Positions 45,063-54,737 of a stretch of DNA of 64,000 nt are shown here, one piece after another. This DNA is from MFD01213-c1 sp963704405 (GTDB taxonomy: Bacteria; Planctomycetota; Phycisphaerae; Tepidisphaerales; Tepidisphaeraceae): positions 2,666,001-2,730,000 of the forward strand of contig OY969903.1 in the NCBI GenBank assembly GCA_963704405.1, in the 5' to 3' direction. The first letter of the stretch is position 1. Each line of letters opens with the position of its first letter. The position numbers and the translations under genes are program-made. Below the pieces are notes generated by a model. The model searched no databases and was not told where the DNA came from. It saw only the letters and a program-made list of their open reading frames with translations.

Positions 45063-46742
45063 TCAGCCCGGACGATGAGCGGGGAAAAATTTCAGGAGGG
45101 CCTCGGCGAGAGAAATGGAATCGCTGTTGGCAGCCGGAGCGGTGTTGCTCTTGTTTACCAGCGCAAGCGTGGCTTCGCGGATGAATGATTCCTTGCGGCG
45201 ACCGACGCGATGGACGATCGGACGACCGGTGGCATCCAGCGGATGAGCGTGACGAACCGGCCAGGTATAGACGAGGGCGGTGGCGTCGCCGACAGCGGCG
45301 AGAAATTGCTGGTGCGAAGTGATGGGGCCTTGAGAGACGCCGCTGAATTCGGCGATGTCGCACCAGCCGCGGCCATGAAGGCGGAGCGGGAGGCCTGCGG
45401 TCATGAGCAGCCGCGCGAGTCCCTGCTGGTAGGCGGGCAGGATCAGCGCTTCAAGGAATTGCGCGCGGTCGAGCGTGTCGATGCTGATGTCCACCCGGCG
45501 GGCGCGCTCTTCCAGGTATGGGAGGAAGCTTTCAAGGGCCAGGGGATCATTGTGCAATTCGGTCTCGATCGCTTCCCATAAAATGCGGTGACTGGAAAAA
45601 TCCTCAATGGCCGCGGGGATTTGGATCGGCTGCGTGTCGGCAAGGATCGCAAGAACGGGATTTGTGGGCCGCGATGCAAGCACGGGGAACATCGGCCATG
45701 TTGCGACGGTGACGCGATCGGCAGGCCAGCCGGCGGTGATGGCTGAGGTTCGCCAAGTCGGGTCGGCGACGATGAGCGAATCGTTAGGGCCGACCGCATT
45801 GAACGGCGTGATGTTCGTCTGGGTCAGCCACGTGATCCAAGGGGTTTCGACAGAGACGAGATTGGCGGCTTCGGCGCGGGTGATGTTCGCGGTGACCACC
45901 GCGCCGCAACCTATAGCGGCGCTCGCCAACGCCAACGGTGACGACGATGCAGGATCGTCGCTGTTGAAACGATGGAGGGTGAGATTGGATTTTTCCGCGG
46001 TGTCATTCAACTGATCGACCAGCACATTGCCCGCATCGCCCCAGAGGCGATAGCGCGAACCGGCGATCATCAGGATGCGATTCGGATCGGCCTGGCGCGG
46101 CTGCGCCTGGAGCGTTTCAAGTTGGCGGTTGCGTTCGCCGAGCGTTATGGAAAACGAACGCTGGGCATCGGCAATCAATGGATCGGCAAGTTCGTCGGCA
46201 AGAAGTTTAGTGCGGATGAAGCGGTTGGGTGTGGGCAGGCCGGGGTTGTCAGTGAAGAGTTGTTGCATCTCGGCGGGCCAGGTGTTGCCGGCCGCAAACC
46301 AGATATGGTGAGTAGCAATCTCCGTGGAGAAATCATCGCATGAAAGGATGACTGCGAGCGTGCGCAGATCAGGGATGATCGCGATGAGCGGCGAATTTTC
46401 ACTGGTTCGGTCACGAGCGACTCTCAGCAATCCAGCGTGCGGCGGGCTGAGCAGGCAACTGGCCGGGCCGTTGCGATCGAGCGGTTTTAAGATTGACCTG
46501 GCCGCGAGGAGCGGAATTGAGCAACCGGCCCACCATTGGCCCGTTGAGTCCATAGCAGTCAGAGCACTGTCGCGGCCGAAAACCCATGTCAGGTCTGCAA
46601 GCTCAAAACAGGCGTCGCTGATGGCTGAGGCGAGCCGAGGCTGCGTGACAGCCAGGGCGCGCAGGTTCGACGCTCGATTGTCCGCAGCTTGCCGATCCGC
46701 GAGGGATTTGGTCTTTGTGTTGGAAGCGATCAGTAGAGCCAC
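45063..46742 (-). CDS. hypothetical protein, weakly glycosyltransferase-like
   Basis: A 559-residue soluble protein of unrecognised family. Features: an Ala/Leu-rich N-terminal half, a central WITWLTQTNITPF segment, and a C-terminal part (LPLRLHGRGWCDIAEFSGVSQGP) that recalls the second domain of CgeB/GT-B glycosyltransferases. No conserved donor-site glutamate is clear. No membrane helix or signal peptide. Alone on its strand apart from the downstream secreted gene. Confidence 0.5.
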   Translation of the reverse strand: MALLIASNTKTKSLADRQAADNRASNLRALAVTQPRLASAISDACFELADLTWVFGRDSALTAMDSTGQWWAGCSIPLLAARSILKPLDRNGPASCLLSPPHAGLLRVARDRTSENSPLIAIIPDLRTLAVILSCDDFSTEIATHHIWFAAGNTWPAEMQQLFTDNPGLPTPNRFIRTKLLADELADPLIADAQRSFSITLGERNRQLETLQAQPRQADPNRILMIAGSRYRLWGDAGNVLVDQLNDTAEKSNLTLHRFNSDDPASSSPLALASAAIGCGAVVTANITRAEAANLVSVETPWITWLTQTNITPFNAVGPNDSLIVADPTWRTSAITAGWPADRVTVATWPMFPVLASRPTNPVLAILADTQPIQIPAAIEDFSSHRILWEAIETELHNDPLALESFLPYLEERARRVDISIDTLDRAQFLEALILPAYQQGLARLLMTAGLPLRLHGRGWCDIAEFSGVSQGPITSHQQFLAAVGDATALVYTWPVRHAHPLDATGRPIVHRVGRRKESFIREATLALVNKSNTAPAANSDSISLAEALLKFFPAHRPG

Positions 46743-46872
46743 ATTGACTTATCGGACGGATGGGGTGGAACACTCGAATGTTCGATGAGCCAGTCAAAAG
46801 CAGCGCGCTCCGTGCGCCGGGAGACAGCGGCGAGCGCGATTGCCCTGGCAATCAGGGGGGTGCAATATCCGT

Positions 46873-47949
46873 TCATCGCTGCTGTTCGCGGTTTTCGGGG
46901 ATACCTGGCTCGTCCAGCAACTGGATGCAGGTTGCCGGTCCGAGGTCTGCGGAGTCTTGCCAGGAGCGAAGGGCCCACACCAGTTTTTTCTCCGGCGTAA
47001 CTTCCAGGACCTGTACCGATTTGGGCCAATCTACCGGCTTGATGCCATTTGGGCACCAGTTGCTGATAACGGTATTGCCGTTGGCCAGGCGGTTTGCTTC
47101 CTGGATGCTGAAGATGCGGATATCCGGCACGTCCTTCTGTGTGAATTCCCAAACCACTTCGCCGGCGGGTGTGACTTCGTGGACGAAGCCTTTGTTGCTC
47201 GTCACGAGCGTGTTGCCGTTTTTCAACCGCACGGCAGCCCATGGGGATGGGACAGCGAGGGACCAAATTTCTTTTCCGGTGGCGTCGTATTCCGCCACTT
47301 TTCCCAGGTCCATGTGGGTTACGAGGAATGTACCGGCCGGCGTCATCCGGGCTCGGCGGAACTGGCCGTGGACTTTGTGTGAAGGCCCGGTGGGAAGCTC
47401 AAATTCCGTTTCGTTCTTTCCGGTTGTGAGATTCAAGACAAACAGCTTGGCGGGGTTGCCGTTCTGGATGAACATCACGCGATCCAGACCGATCGGCTGA
47501 ACGACGTGAACTTCGCAGCCTTTTGGGGCCTTGTAATCCCAGACCACTTTTTTGTCCGCGGAGACTTTTGAAGCGCCGGTCTTATAGCCGAAGACGACGC
47601 TGCCGTCCGAGAGCATGGTCGCGTCGCTGTATTCAGAGATTTGTTTGTTTTCATCTTTCGAAGGAATGGAATACGACCAGACGACCTTGCCGTCTTTCAC
47701 GATGAACATCGTTTGTTCGGGCTTGGGAAAGTTCCATTCGCCGGCGTAGAAAAATGGATGCTGAGACAGTCCGTTGCCTGGAAGAATGTCCGGCGATATG
47801 GGGCCGACCCAGACGGGTTTGGTTGTCGGACGAGTCGCGGGCGTTGTCGTCGGCTGCGACGCCGGCGATTCCTGAGCGAAGGAAACCGATGAACCGCTGA
47901 AAATGATCGGTGCCAGTGCAAGCGAGACAAGCAGGCGGAAAGGGCGCAT
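46873..47949 (-). CDS. secreted beta-propeller protein (PQQ/arylsulfotransferase-like)
   Basis: Exported protein of 358 aa. Residues 1-25 are a signal peptide, followed by a Thr/Pro-rich linker (SQPTTTPATRPTTKP). The rest is a series of blade-like repeats (GKVVWSYSIPS, KKVVWDYKAPKG, GKEIWSLAVPSPWAAVRLKNGNTLV, GEVVWEFTQKDVPDI), as in PQQ- or aryl-sulfotransferase-type propellers. Enzyme residues are not evident. Possibly binds or reports on a cell-surface ligand. Confidence 0.75.
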   Translation of the reverse strand: MRPFRLLVSLALAPIIFSGSSVSFAQESPASQPTTTPATRPTTKPVWVGPISPDILPGNGLSQHPFFYAGEWNFPKPEQTMFIVKDGKVVWSYSIPSKDENKQISEYSDATMLSDGSVVFGYKTGASKVSADKKVVWDYKAPKGCEVHVVQPIGLDRVMFIQNGNPAKLFVLNLTTGKNETEFELPTGPSHKVHGQFRRARMTPAGTFLVTHMDLGKVAEYDATGKEIWSLAVPSPWAAVRLKNGNTLVTSNKGFVHEVTPAGEVVWEFTQKDVPDIRIFSIQEANRLANGNTVISNWCPNGIKPVDWPKSVQVLEVTPEKKLVWALRSWQDSADLGPATCIQLLDEPGIPENREQQR

Positions 47950-48158
47950 GAGCTGGTTCCTTTATTCAGTCGGACTTCCGAGACGAAATGGATAACGGTC
48001 AGATATTAACGGTGGGGGTGGCGGGGGGGAAGGGGTACAGAATAAACGTAATGAGGGAAAAAGCGTGAGCAACGGGAGGATTTTTTTGTGGCGTTGAACA
48101 TGGTGGACGAGTAAGAGCAAGACAAAGACGAAGACAAATCACAGCCGCAGGGGCAGCA
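47950..48158. other. intergenic region left of the IS-rich segment
   Basis: About 210 bases with no gene. The last ~20 bases (CAGCCGCAGGGGCAGC) resemble, in reverse complement, the outer end of the right arm at ~51700-51720, so the larger inverted-repeat element may begin here. Confidence 0.4.
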
Positions 48159-49645
48159 GCCCTCACCCTTACCCACAACTCCGAAGTGTTTTTGAGAACA
48201 TTTTCGCTTTCTTCAACGTACCTCGATTTTTTCCAGACATGGAGGTCGTGATGATGGTCTGCCAAGCCCATCAGTGGGCTCATCAGCATTTTGGATCGTT
48301 GGATCTGGGTGATCGTCGTCGTTCAAAAGGGTTGTTACACTCGCAGCCCAAATGGCGGCGACTCCGGGTCAATCCCTGCCTGTGCAACATAAGCAGTGGG
48401 CGGAGCTGAAAGCAGCTTACCGGTTTTTCGACAATCCACAGATTAATCCCGATGCGCTGCAAGCCCAGCACCGGCGGGTGACTTTCCAATCGTGCCGCGA
48501 GCATCCGGTGGTCCTGTGCGTGCAGGATGGCTCCAATGTGCAAGCCAGCCGTATTGCTGGAGGCCAATGGGTGATGCATTCGGCGCTGGCGGTCACGCCA
48601 AGCGGCGAAGTTTTAGGGTTGCTCGACCAGCGATTTTTCAAGCGGGTGAAGCGAGCGGCACGGGAGAGCAAAAAAGCCAGGCGTGATCGCTTTCGAGAGA
48701 GCGATGTCTGGATTGACGCCGTCCAGGCCGTCAAAGCGGCCAACTCACCCCATACGCACCTGATCCATATCTGTGATCGAGGGGCGGACGATCTGCGTCT
48801 GATGCACAGTTGCGTGGCGGCATCGAACGGTTTTGTCATCCGGGCCCGTCACGACCGCAACATCGAGCAGGCAACCGACAAGCTGTGGTCTTACATGGCG
48901 CAGGTTCCGGTCAGCGGACAAATCGATATTGAGATCGGTCAGCAGCGATGCGTCAAACGCAAGATCAAAGGCGTCACCCAGCGCCTGCCGCGTCCCGCCC
49001 GCATGGCCCAATTACAAGTGCGGTTTGCAACGGTGCAACTGCAACCTCCGGCCAAAAGCGCGCCGTCCACCCAACCGTTGACGGTGAATGTCGTTTATCT
49101 CAAAGAACCCCTCGAAGGCGCTGCGTCGCTGGAGTGGATGCTGCTGACCAATTTGCCGGTGGAGAATCTGGCCGATGCATTGACGATCATCGACTACTAC
49201 TGCATTCGCTGGGTCATTGAAGAATGGCACCGGGCACTGAAAGAAGGTTGCAGACTTGGCGAATCCCAGTTGCAAAGTATTGATAACCTGCTTCGATTGA
49301 TCAGCATGCTCTCTCCCGTGGCAGTGCGATTATTGCAGCTGCGTGATTGGGCCAACCTGCCGCGCAACGAACCTGCAGCCGCCAAACTCGACCTGCAGCA
49401 GAAGGTGCCGCAGGCAATGATCCAAGCCGCGGCAGCGCTAGGCCAATGCCGGATTGATCAAATGAGCCCCCGGCAATTCTGGCAAACCCTGGCTCACCAG
49501 GGCGGCTGGCTGGGCAGAAAACACGATCCCCGCCCCGGCTGGAAAGCAATCTGGATCGGCTGGGAAATCGTCTCCCGAATCGCACACGGCATCGAACTCA
49601 CACAGCAAAACCGAATCGATGCAACTTGTGGGTAAGGGTGAGGGC
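48159..49645 (+). mobile_element. IS element, IS4 superfamily (Tn5/IS50-like)
   Basis: A 1487-bp insertion sequence with perfect 20-bp terminal inverted repeats, GCCCTCACCCTTACCCACAA at 48159-48178 and its complement at 49626-49645. The repeats may extend outward imperfectly by 8 bases. It holds one transposase. A target duplication is not clear, so the boundary is approximate by a few bases. Confidence 0.8.
48239..49635 (+). CDS. Tn5-like transposase (one apparent frameshift)
   Basis: DDE transposase. The N-terminal WAHQHFGSLDLGDRRRSK lies in one frame and the rest (from VVTLAAQMAATPGQSLPVQH) in another. Adding one base near 48320-48328 restores the pattern seen in Tn5 transposase (DNA-binding helices then AAYRFFDNPQI). 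Catalytic parts include VQDGSNV, HICDRGADD and the Y-(2)-R-(3)-E-(6)-K block YYCIRWVIEEWHRALKEG. An intact shorter reading starts at ATG 48352. Ends just inside the right inverted repeat. Confidence 0.82.
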
Positions 49646-49733
49646 AGCGGCCCCCGCACCCCCGCCAAGAGGGGAATTGAGATAAGAGGGAAGGGTAAAA
49701 GGACCGCTGCGCGGACGGGGTTGGGTTGTAGCC

Positions 49734-49813
49734 GGGGCGGAACCGGTTCTTACTCTCGCCGTGCCGCTAGTTTCCGCCCCAGCGTCCCCACCTCCTGGGC
49801 AAGGCACGCCCCC
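49734..49813. repeat. left arm of a long inverted-repeat element
   Basis: Eighty bases beginning GGGGCGGAACCGGTTCTTAC and ending GGCACGCCCCC. The complement occurs at 50054-50097 plus 51612-51646 with about 90% identity, interrupted there by an IS. Weaker similarity continues outward on both sides. The 240 bases between arms (49814-50053) show no gene. Together the arms and centre form a ~400-bp non-coding mobile-like unit. Confidence 0.72.
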
Positions 49814-50097
49814 AGTTGCGCAGAGGGAGGAGAACTGCAAAGAAAACTTGCCGGCGCCGCCGCGCCGAAACGCCGTCGCAACGCCGCCTACGGCGTGCAC
49901 CGCCATTTCCTCGCTGCCCGCCGATTCATCACATCGCCCGCCATTTCATGGCACCACTCGTCCGTCACATTCGTTCGACTTCAATCGTCCCCCATCGCCG
50001 GAAGTAGAAGGCCCGGCGTTCCGCCATAAAACCATCCGTATACAACTGCCAGAGGGGGCGTGCCCTGCCCAGGAGGTGGGGACGCTGGGGCGGAACC

Positions 50098-51600
50098 GAA
50101 TGCCATTCGGTTAATCGTTAAGCGGCTTGTTTGGCTCGGGTTGGCAGTAGGTGGATCGAGGTTTTCTCATCAGACTGTACGAGTTATGAATCCGCCGCTT
50201 TACCACCCGTGGATGATATCGGCCCGGGCGCAAAGGATTCACCTTCAACTCCGATCCGCTCACGCCTTCCGCTGGTTTGAGCAGCGCGATGAGCCAACGT
50301 GATGCATCGACGAAGCTGATGCGACTGGCGTCGTCGATCTCCTGCTCTTGCGCCGCGTCCCGCATCGCGGCACGGATCAGGTTGTACACCAGTGCAAAGA
50401 CCATCAACTCCTTCATCACGCCGTCAGGCGTCTGGCACTTGAGGTGCTCCATCTTCATCGTTGTTTTCAAATGCCGGAAGTTGGTTTCGATCCCCCAGCG
50501 CAACTGGTACAGCCGGGCAATCTCTCGCTTGGGATAGCGCATCGGATCCAGCAGCGTGGTGACGAGCGTCACCTGGCGGGTGCGCATTTCCCTGGCGATG
50601 ATGTCGTAGCGAAGCTCGCGAAGCACAAGCGTCTGCGGCAGGCTGGCAAACACGTCGGCGGCCATGCCGCTTATCCGCTTGGAAGGCTTGATCCACCGAA
50701 CAATCTGATCCTGCCTGCCAAGGCTCTTCACAAAATGGGAGTTGGGGAGTGATCTTTTGTATGCTCCTTTTTTCCTCGATCTTCCCCGCGCCGCCCGGCC
50801 GGGCGTGAAGTCGACGACCTGGCTCGCATTCATGCGGAACACCGCATCTACCGACATTTTCCCCAGCGTCACCAGATGCCCAAAAGGAACAGAATCCCCG
50901 GTCTCCCAGCAGCACGTCGCCGGCCTGCAACAGGCCGTGCGGCCCGGCAAGTTGACTGGCCTCGCCCATGGTCAGGGCCATCATGCTCAACTGCAGGATC
51001 ATTCCGCTGGCCAGATCCATAAGCGCCAGCATTTTGATCATGGGGAAGCCGCATCCGGATTTCTGCTCGCTGGGCTGGGGCCACATTTTTTGCAGTGCCG
51101 GTTCGTCGGGCGTACTGACGGTTGTGCCGTCGATCATCAGCACGCGACGGCCCAGCCAGATGGAGGCGGATTGGTTACACGCATCGCACGATAATTGTTC
51201 GACCAGCCTGGCCACGCCCGCCGCCGGCAGCCGCTGCCGCGCGTCGCAGTAGCTTCCCTCGCTGCAACCAATGCCCCAGAGCCACCGCAGATGAGTCATG
51301 GCCGTGTTGCCATGCAGAACCTGCAGCAGGAACAGCGTCATGGTGTTGGCTGGATTGAGCAGCCGATTACGCCAGACATGACCGACCTGGGCAAAACATC
51401 GGTTGATTCTCTCGGCCCCGCCAAGAGACCCCAAGGGGTCAGATTTGATCCGCTGCAGCGTGGACGCGATGATAGCCATCCGTGGCCTCCTTTGAGTTTG
51501 GGGACTTAAGACATCACCATTCTCTCAGGAGGCCGCGTCTTGCGCGAATATTCACAACGCGCGCCGCGGCGCGGAGTTATGTGCTAACCGAATGGCATTC
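50098..51600 (-). mobile_element. IS4-family element with 11-bp target duplication
   Basis: A 1503-bp insertion sequence bounded by GAATGCCATTCGGTTA (50098-50113) and its complement (51585-51600). Both sides are flanked by GGGGCGGAACC (50087-50097 and 51601-51611), an 11-bp target duplication typical of IS4. The termini themselves contain a palindrome (CCGAATG-C-CATTCGG counting two flanking bases). One transposase gene. Confidence 0.88.
50111..51479 (-). CDS. IS4-type DDE transposase (one apparent frameshift)
   Basis: Transposase with catalytic Asp in MIDGTTVSTPDEP, the second in LLGDRGFCSF and Glu in the YQLRWGIETNFRHLKTTM block. The frame changes near 50889-50893: dropping one T from the TTTT run joins GDRGFCSF to GHLVTLGKMSVDAVFRMN, after which the second frame runs to 50111. 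N-terminal part MAIIASTLQRIKSD. Occupies almost the whole element. Confidence 0.85.
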
Positions 51601-51646
51601 GGGGCGGAACCTGTGGCACGGCGAGAGTAAGAACCGGTTCCGCCCC

Positions 51647-51930
51647 AGCTTTAACTCAACCGCCGGCGCAGCCGTCCTTATCCTTCCTCGGGGGTGCGGG
51701 GGCGAAGTCCCTGCGGCTGCATTCTCTCCCCATCTTTCTCTTGCTTCTTCCCCAACAATATTCAACCCACGCAATATTCCCCAATGCCCAGTACAACACC
51801 TCAATCCGTTCCCGAACATCAATAAACCACATCAACCCATATCCCGAACCGATCCCCATCTATCGGCTCATCCTTCTTCCCATCATCCAATGTCGGTATA
51901 AAGCCATCGATTCTTTTTTGGAGAATGTTT
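51647..51930. other. intergenic region right of the IS-rich segment
   Basis: About 280 bases without a gene. The left part (to ~51730) is the outer end of the inverted-repeat element; the right part should contain the promoter of the PfkB-type kinase, whose GGAG site precedes ATG 51931. Confidence 0.4.
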
Positions 51931-53064
51931 ATGTCGCAAACCCGCGATCAGATTGCACAATCGACTGGAGAGGAGTTAGCCGTTGCCGCCGCGAGGCTTT
52001 CGGGGATTAAGGCGCTGATCGGGCTGGACGGGTTTGTGGATGAGATCATCGCCGTCGTGGATAAGCGGCAATCGTTCAACGAATACGATCCGATCAAAAC
52101 CATCGGGCAACTGGGCCAGAAGATCCTGAATGCGGCCGGGCAATCGAGCAATTATGAACTGATCGTCAAGCAGATGAAACTTGGCGGCAACGGGCCGATC
52201 ATGGCCAACGCGCTGGCCAGCTTCGGGGTCGGCGTGACGTATATCGGCAGCCTTGGATATCCGGGCCTGCATCCGGTTTTTCAGGAGATGGCGGGGCGGG
52301 CGAAGGTGATCAGCATCGCCGACGCCGGGCATACGGATGCACTGGAGTTTGAAGATGGAAAGGTGATGCTCGGAAAGATCTCCGCGCTGGATGAGGTGAA
52401 CTGGAAGAACATCATGGCGCGTGTCGGCCGAGAAGAACTGCGGCAGATGGTGGATGAAGCGGACCTGTTTGGATTCGTAAACTGGACGATGCTGCCGCAT
52501 ATGAGCGACATATGGGAAAGTTTGCGGAAGGAAATCTTGCCGGAGGTTTCGAAAAAGAGCCGCAAGTTTTTTGTTGATTTGGCCGATCCGGAAAAGCGAA
52601 CGCATGGGGACATCGAAGAGGCGCTGCAGATTCTGACGAAGTATCAGGAGTCGATGGATATTATTCTGGGTTTGAATCTGAAAGAGTCGGGAGAGATTCT
52701 GGATGTGCTGGGGATGGCGACGCCGAGTGACCCCGAAAGTGCGGTCGAAGAGACGGCGAAGGTGATCCGCCAATTACTGAATATTTATTGCTGCGTCGTA
52801 CACCCCCGCGGCGGAGCGGCAGCGGCAACCGCGACAGCCAGCGCGAAATTTGCCGGGCCGTTTGTTAAGCAGCCGCGCATCAGCACGGGGGCTGGGGATC
52901 ATTTTAATGCGGGGTTTGCGATGGGGCAGGTGCTGGGGTTCGGGCTGGAAGAAAGCTTATGCACCGGCGTCGGAACCAGCGGATATTACGTTCGCAGCGG
53001 CATCAGCCCGACGGCCGTGCAATTGGCGGAGTTTTTGAAGGAACTGCCGCCGCCGCAGAAATAA
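51931..53064 (+). CDS. PfkB-family carbohydrate kinase
   Basis: Sugar or nucleoside kinase of the ribokinase/PfkB superfamily that phosphorylates a hydroxymethyl group with ATP. The opening ALIGLDGFVDEIIAVVD, the substrate segment KLGGNGPIMANALASFG and the C-terminal signature ISTGAGDHFNAGFAMGQ with catalytic Asp are present. ATG 51931 (MSQTRDQ) is preferred over 51925, as GGAG is too close to the latter. Substrate unknown. trpS follows on the same strand after 76 bases. Confidence 0.85.
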   Translation: MSQTRDQIAQSTGEELAVAAARLSGIKALIGLDGFVDEIIAVVDKRQSFNEYDPIKTIGQLGQKILNAAGQSSNYELIVKQMKLGGNGPIMANALASFGVGVTYIGSLGYPGLHPVFQEMAGRAKVISIADAGHTDALEFEDGKVMLGKISALDEVNWKNIMARVGREELRQMVDEADLFGFVNWTMLPHMSDIWESLRKEILPEVSKKSRKFFVDLADPEKRTHGDIEEALQILTKYQESMDIILGLNLKESGEILDVLGMATPSDPESAVEETAKVIRQLLNIYCCVVHPRGGAAAATATASAKFAGPFVKQPRISTGAGDHFNAGFAMGQVLGFGLEESLCTGVGTSGYYVRSGISPTAVQLAEFLKELPPPQK

Positions 53065-53140
53065 CGGCAAAGATTTGGGATTGCGGAATTGCGCAGATCC
53101 AAAATCCAAATTCCTTGCATCTTCGACTATAACCTTTGGG

Positions 53141-54232
53141 ATGTTGGACAAGCCTCGCATTCTTACGGGCGATACGCCTACCGGAAAATTGCACCTGGGC
53201 CATTACGTCGGCAGTCTGGAAAATCGGCTGGCGCTGCAGGACCAGTACGAATGTTTTTTTCTGATCGCCAATAAGCACGCGTTCAGCACACGCGCGGAGC
53301 GGCCGGAGGAGATTCGCCAGAGCGTTCTGGATATTGCGACCGATTGGCTGGCGGTTGGCATCGATCCGAACAAGAGCGCGATGTTCATCCAGAGCGAAGT
53401 GCCGGCAATCGACGAGCTGACATTTTTCTTCGCCATGCTGATTCCGTTCAACGTGGTGATGAAAAATCCGACGATCAAGGACGAGATTCGCGATAAGGGG
53501 CTTGGAGATAATTATCCCTTTGGGTTTCCGATGTATCTGGTGGGGCAGGTGGCCGACATTCTGGCATTTCGGCCGCAATTGGTGCCGGTGGGAGAAGATC
53601 AGCTCCCGCACCTGGAACTGGCGCGAACGGTGGCGCGGCGGTTCAACCAGATGTATTGCGGTGTAAACCCGCAGACGCCGGATAAGGAAAACGTGAAGGC
53701 CGGCGGACTCTTTCCCGTGATCGAGCCGAAGCTGGGGCGCGTGAAGCGGCTGGTCGGCATCGGTGCGCCCGGAGCAAATGGCGAACTGCTGAAGATGAGC
53801 AAATCGCTGAACAACGCGATCTTTATTTCAGATGACGCCGACACGGTTCAGAAAAAAGTGATGGCGATGTACACCGATCCCAAACGCCTGCGCGTCAGCG
53901 ATCCCGGCGAAACCGACCCGACGAAAAATCCGCTTTGGGCATATCACGAAACATTCAATCCGGATCAGGCCTGGGTGGACGAGCACCGCGATCTTTACAA
54001 GAACGGCAAGGTGGGAGACGTCGCGGTGAAGCGGAAACTGGTGGAAGTTTTGAATGCGATCATCGAGCCAATCCGCACTCGCCGAAAGGAATTCGAGCGG
54101 CGGCCGGATGATGTGATGGACGCGCTTCGGCAGGGAACCAAGCGGGCGAACGCAATTACTGAGGAGACTCTCGCGCTGGCGAAGAAGGCGCTGCGGCAGG
54201 ATTATTTTCCTCGGGCATTAAGCTTGGAATGA
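53141..54232 (+). CDS. trpS: tryptophanyl-tRNA synthetase
   Basis: Class I aminoacyl-tRNA synthetase that charges tRNA-Trp. The HIGH motif appears as HLGH (18-21, in GKLHLGHYVG) and the KMSKS loop as LKMSKSLNN (~218). Family blocks GEDQLPHLELAR and MYTDPKRLR support the tryptophan rather than tyrosine type. ATG 53141 starts the conserved N-terminus; longer readings include non-conserved sequence. Its 3' end overlaps the convergent membrane gene by 77 bases. Confidence 0.93.
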   Translation: MLDKPRILTGDTPTGKLHLGHYVGSLENRLALQDQYECFFLIANKHAFSTRAERPEEIRQSVLDIATDWLAVGIDPNKSAMFIQSEVPAIDELTFFFAMLIPFNVVMKNPTIKDEIRDKGLGDNYPFGFPMYLVGQVADILAFRPQLVPVGEDQLPHLELARTVARRFNQMYCGVNPQTPDKENVKAGGLFPVIEPKLGRVKRLVGIGAPGANGELLKMSKSLNNAIFISDDADTVQKKVMAMYTDPKRLRVSDPGETDPTKNPLWAYHETFNPDQAWVDEHRDLYKNGKVGDVAVKRKLVEVLNAIIEPIRTRRKEFERRPDDVMDALRQGTKRANAITEETLALAKKALRQDYFPRALSLE

Positions 54233-54737
54233 CGGGCGGGTTGTTAATCGGAATCGCCATATTGATCGGCTCAAATCCTCGCTGTTCATCCATGGATATG
54301 TACTTGATTGCATCGAACGATTTTGCCAGGTGATAAATGAGCTGAGCGATCGCTACGCCGACCAGAGCCATAATTGCGAGCGACATCAAAATGAACTGGT
54401 TCAGTGGCCGGGACACCGCAGCAATAACTATGACAATTGTAATAATTGCACCCATCGCTAGCTGCAGTGATGCGAGCACCAGCGCGCCTACGACAGCCCA
54501 GAAGCGGAGTTGCTTGAGGTAAATCGAAAACACAAGGTAAGCCGCGCCGGGCCCGATGTAAGCCATTAGAGTCAAAATGGTAATCAATGTTTGAGCACGG
54601 CTGCTCATGCCGCGCGGTATGAATAGTGCGGCCGCTCCGAAAATCCCGAACAGCAGGAAAAAGATGGCGAGCATACGCGTGGAACGTATCGCGAGATAAA
54701 GCGGACGTCGCGGATCACCCTTGGGTGGGAGGGCCAT
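54156..54737 (-). CDS. four-helix membrane protein
   Basis: A 193-residue membrane protein of unknown function with four hydrophobic helices (~20-40, 50-72, 80-105, 115-137) and a soluble C-terminus rich in Pro and Asn. It follows the next gene upstream with a 23-base overlap, so the two are coupled. Its 3' end lies within the trpS coding region, as the convergent overlap shows. Confidence 0.65.
   Translation of the reverse strand: MALPPKGDPRRPLYLAIRSTRMLAIFFLLFGIFGAAALFIPRGMSSRAQTLITILTLMAYIGPGAAYLVFSIYLKQLRFWAVVGALVLASLQLAMGAIITIVIVIAAVSRPLNQFILMSLAIMALVGVAIAQLIYHLAKSFDAIKYISMDEQRGFEPINMAIPINNPPVIPSLMPEENNPAAAPSSPARESPQ

Larger units (their letters stand above)
50054..51646. repeat. right arm of the inverted-repeat element, split by an IS
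   Basis: The right arm consists of 50054-50097 and 51612-51646; the bases between are an IS4-type element plus one copy of its 11-bp target duplication. Removing these restores a continuous arm complementary to 49734-49813. Confidence 0.72.

Noticed and set aside
48159..51600. Composite transposon bounded by the two IS elements
   Set aside because: The IS elements are unrelated in sequence and their ends differ; no cargo gene lies between them.
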